This document shows, in pieces, positions 20,184-20,872 of a stretch of 20,872 bases of DNA. Numbering within the stretch: the first letter of the stretch is position 1; every line of letters begins with the position of its first letter. Below the pieces are notes generated by a model, which saw only the letters and a program-made list of their open reading frames with translations, was not told where the DNA came from and did not search any database. The stretch is taken from positions 1-20,872 of the forward strand of contig CAZJHX010000177.1 in assembly GCA_964545715.1 (NCBI GenBank). Direction: 5' to 3'. The translations under genes were made by a program, and so were the position numbers. This stretch comes from CAZJHX01 sp964545715. GTDB taxonomy: Bacteria; Myxococcota_A; UBA9042; GCA-2863065.

Positions 20184-20518
20184 GAGCCGGGCGTCGCAAA
20201 GATCAGCTGCAGGCACTGGATGTCGGTGCCGCGACACCCGCAGTAGCCGCAGTACACCGCCGCCCCTTCCACGGCCTCCATCTGGGTGCACTCGGTGATC
20301 TCGGCGCACTGATCGTGAAACTTCTGCTCGATGTTCTCTTCGGGCTGGATGCCCTCGCAAGGCTCGCAGAACTTGGCGTCTACGGTGAATGAGTTCGCAT
20401 CAGCGGTGTCCGAGCCGGTGTCGGCCAGGCCGTCCTCGGCGTCGTCGGACCCACAAGCCGCGAGCCATGCCGCACTGAATAACAAGGTGAGTACTACCAG
20501 CAGGAATCGGGGTGCCAT
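20180..20518 (-). CDS. Short Cys-rich lipoprotein
   Basis: This 112-aa protein has a lipoprotein signal (LAAC, lipidated C22), an acidic Asp/Gly/Thr linker (GSDDAEDGLADTGSDTAD), and then a small domain with eight cysteines: C51, C54, C71, C77, C90, C93, C95 and C102. The CEPC and CGYCGC clusters could form disulfides or bind metal. This kind of lipoprotein is common in myxobacterial genomes, and I cannot name a function. An AGAGGG element sits just before the ATG but is tightly spaced. It is the upstream partner of moaC by a 4-base overlap; whether it has any role in molybdenum metabolism is unknown. Confidence 0.85.
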   Translation of the reverse strand: MAPRFLLVVLTLLFSAAWLAACGSDDAEDGLADTGSDTADANSFTVDAKFCEPCEGIQPEENIEQKFHDQCAEITECTQMEAVEGAAVYCGYCGCRGTDIQCLQLIFATPGS

Positions 20519-20523
20519 GCCCT

Positions 20524-20529
20524 CTTATA
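20524..20529 (-). promoter_or_regulatory. Candidate -10 element for the lipoprotein-moaC operon
   Basis: TATAAG on the minus strand matches the -10 consensus at 5 of 6 bases. A weak -35 TTGCGT at 20548-20553 lies 18 bases upstream. The predicted transcription start falls almost at the ATG (20518), so a leaderless mRNA is possible. An imperfect hairpin (GCG plus CGGACC at 20533-20541 pairing with 20555-20564) covers the -35 region. Confidence 0.3.
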
Positions 20530-20573
20530 ACTGCGCGGACCCGCTGGACGCAAAGGTCCGACGCGGGCGATGC

Positions 20574-20872
20574 CTAGGCTGCGTCAGCCATGCGACGCTT
20601 CCGATTGCGCTTGTTGGAGTACATGGCGGCGTCGGCTCGCGCGATTATCGACGACTCGTCAGCCGCGCCCGGCGGGAAGCTTGCGGCGCCCAGGCTGAGC
20701 CCAACCGTGCACCGCGCCTCGATCTCGCCCTGCGCGACGGCCCGCCGAAGTCGCGCCTCGACCACCGCCGCCCCGATCTCGTCCGTGTTGGGCAGCAGCA
20801 GCGCAAACTCGTCACCGCCCAGCCGGCACCCGATATCCACCTCGCGCACGCCCCGGGTCAGAAACCCGGCCC
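20574..20872 (-). CDS. GGDEF-domain diguanylate cyclase, C-terminal part (cut by window edge)
   Basis: The frame stays open to the right edge, so the N-terminus lies outside the window. The visible part is the second half of a GGDEF domain, which makes cyclic di-GMP from two GTP. It shows the active-site GGDEF in the context CRLGGDEFALLLPNTD and an RxxD inhibitory I-site (REVD) five residues before it, so product inhibition is expected. TVGLSLGAASFP and ADAAMYSNKRNRKRR close the domain. Nothing follows the domain except MADAA, so GGDEF is the C-terminal output of a protein whose sensor domain is unseen. The 55-base gap before the lipoprotein start, with a -10-like element, suggests separate transcription. 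Confidence 0.92.
   Translation of the reverse strand, partial: AGFLTRGVREVDIGCRLGGDEFALLLPNTDEIGAAVVEARLRRAVAQGEIEARCTVGLSLGAASFPPGAADESSIIARADAAMYSNKRNRKRRMADAA

Noticed and set aside
20184..20360. Upstream extension of moaC to a 218-aa protein
   Set aside because: The extra residues are an Arg/His-rich out-of-frame reading of the Cys-rich lipoprotein gene; the ATG at 20183 gives the normal MoaC length and an ATGA overlap.

Overview
This is a GC-rich bacterial window that is almost wholly coding. It looks like the chromosome of a myxobacterium-like bacterium (Myxococcota, Bradymonadota or a related former deltaproteobacterial lineage). That placement is inferred from gene content: a MYXO-CTERM-like Cys/transmembrane/Arg anchor, a PEGA-domain protein with two C-terminal hydrophobic helices, thrombospondin type 3 (TSP3) repeats joined to an OmpA domain, a long FG-GAP lipoprotein, short Cys-rich lipoproteins, and a TatT-type TRAP transporter. 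I see no tRNA, rRNA, CRISPR array or transposase. No stretch above about 300 bases lacks a gene.

Left part (1-4545). A 51-bp tandem repeat rich in palindromes lies at the edge, beside the 3' end of a B12-binding-type radical SAM gene (minus strand). A small TPR-like gene (plus strand) diverges from it. Its 3' end overlaps that of a UbiB/ABC1 kinase-like gene on the minus strand, which follows a 63-aa Lys-rich single-helix membrane protein. A small secreted protein (plus strand) then meets a YhbY RNA-binding protein tail to tail. yhbY is the last gene of a two-gene minus-strand operon led by a PEGA protein.

Centre (6043-11119). A 141-bp divergent promoter region separates the PEGA operon from a tight plus-strand operon. 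This encodes a TatT helical-repeat protein, a TRAP substrate-binding protein (TatP/DctP) and a fused TRAP permease (DctQ plus DctM). Together they form a complete TatT-type TRAP importer. The permease has an enlarged Q part and an extra soluble C-terminal domain of about 215 residues.

Right-centre (11120-19697). Two very large surface-protein genes follow. The first (1494 aa) reads as two complete exported proteins in one frame: a DUF11/TSP3 surface protein ending in a MYXO-CTERM-like anchor, then immediately a second signal peptide, a beta-barrel, a second TSP3 array and an OmpA peptidoglycan-binding domain. The second (1285 aa, TTG start) is an FG-GAP/VCBS lipoprotein.

Right edge (19698-20872). 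moaC (molybdenum cofactor synthesis) is translationally coupled to a Cys-rich lipoprotein upstream of it. The C-terminal part of a GGDEF diguanylate cyclase runs off the right end. The strongest candidates for something undescribed are the in-frame polyprotein-like fusion at about 13808-13984 and the extra domain on the TRAP permease.
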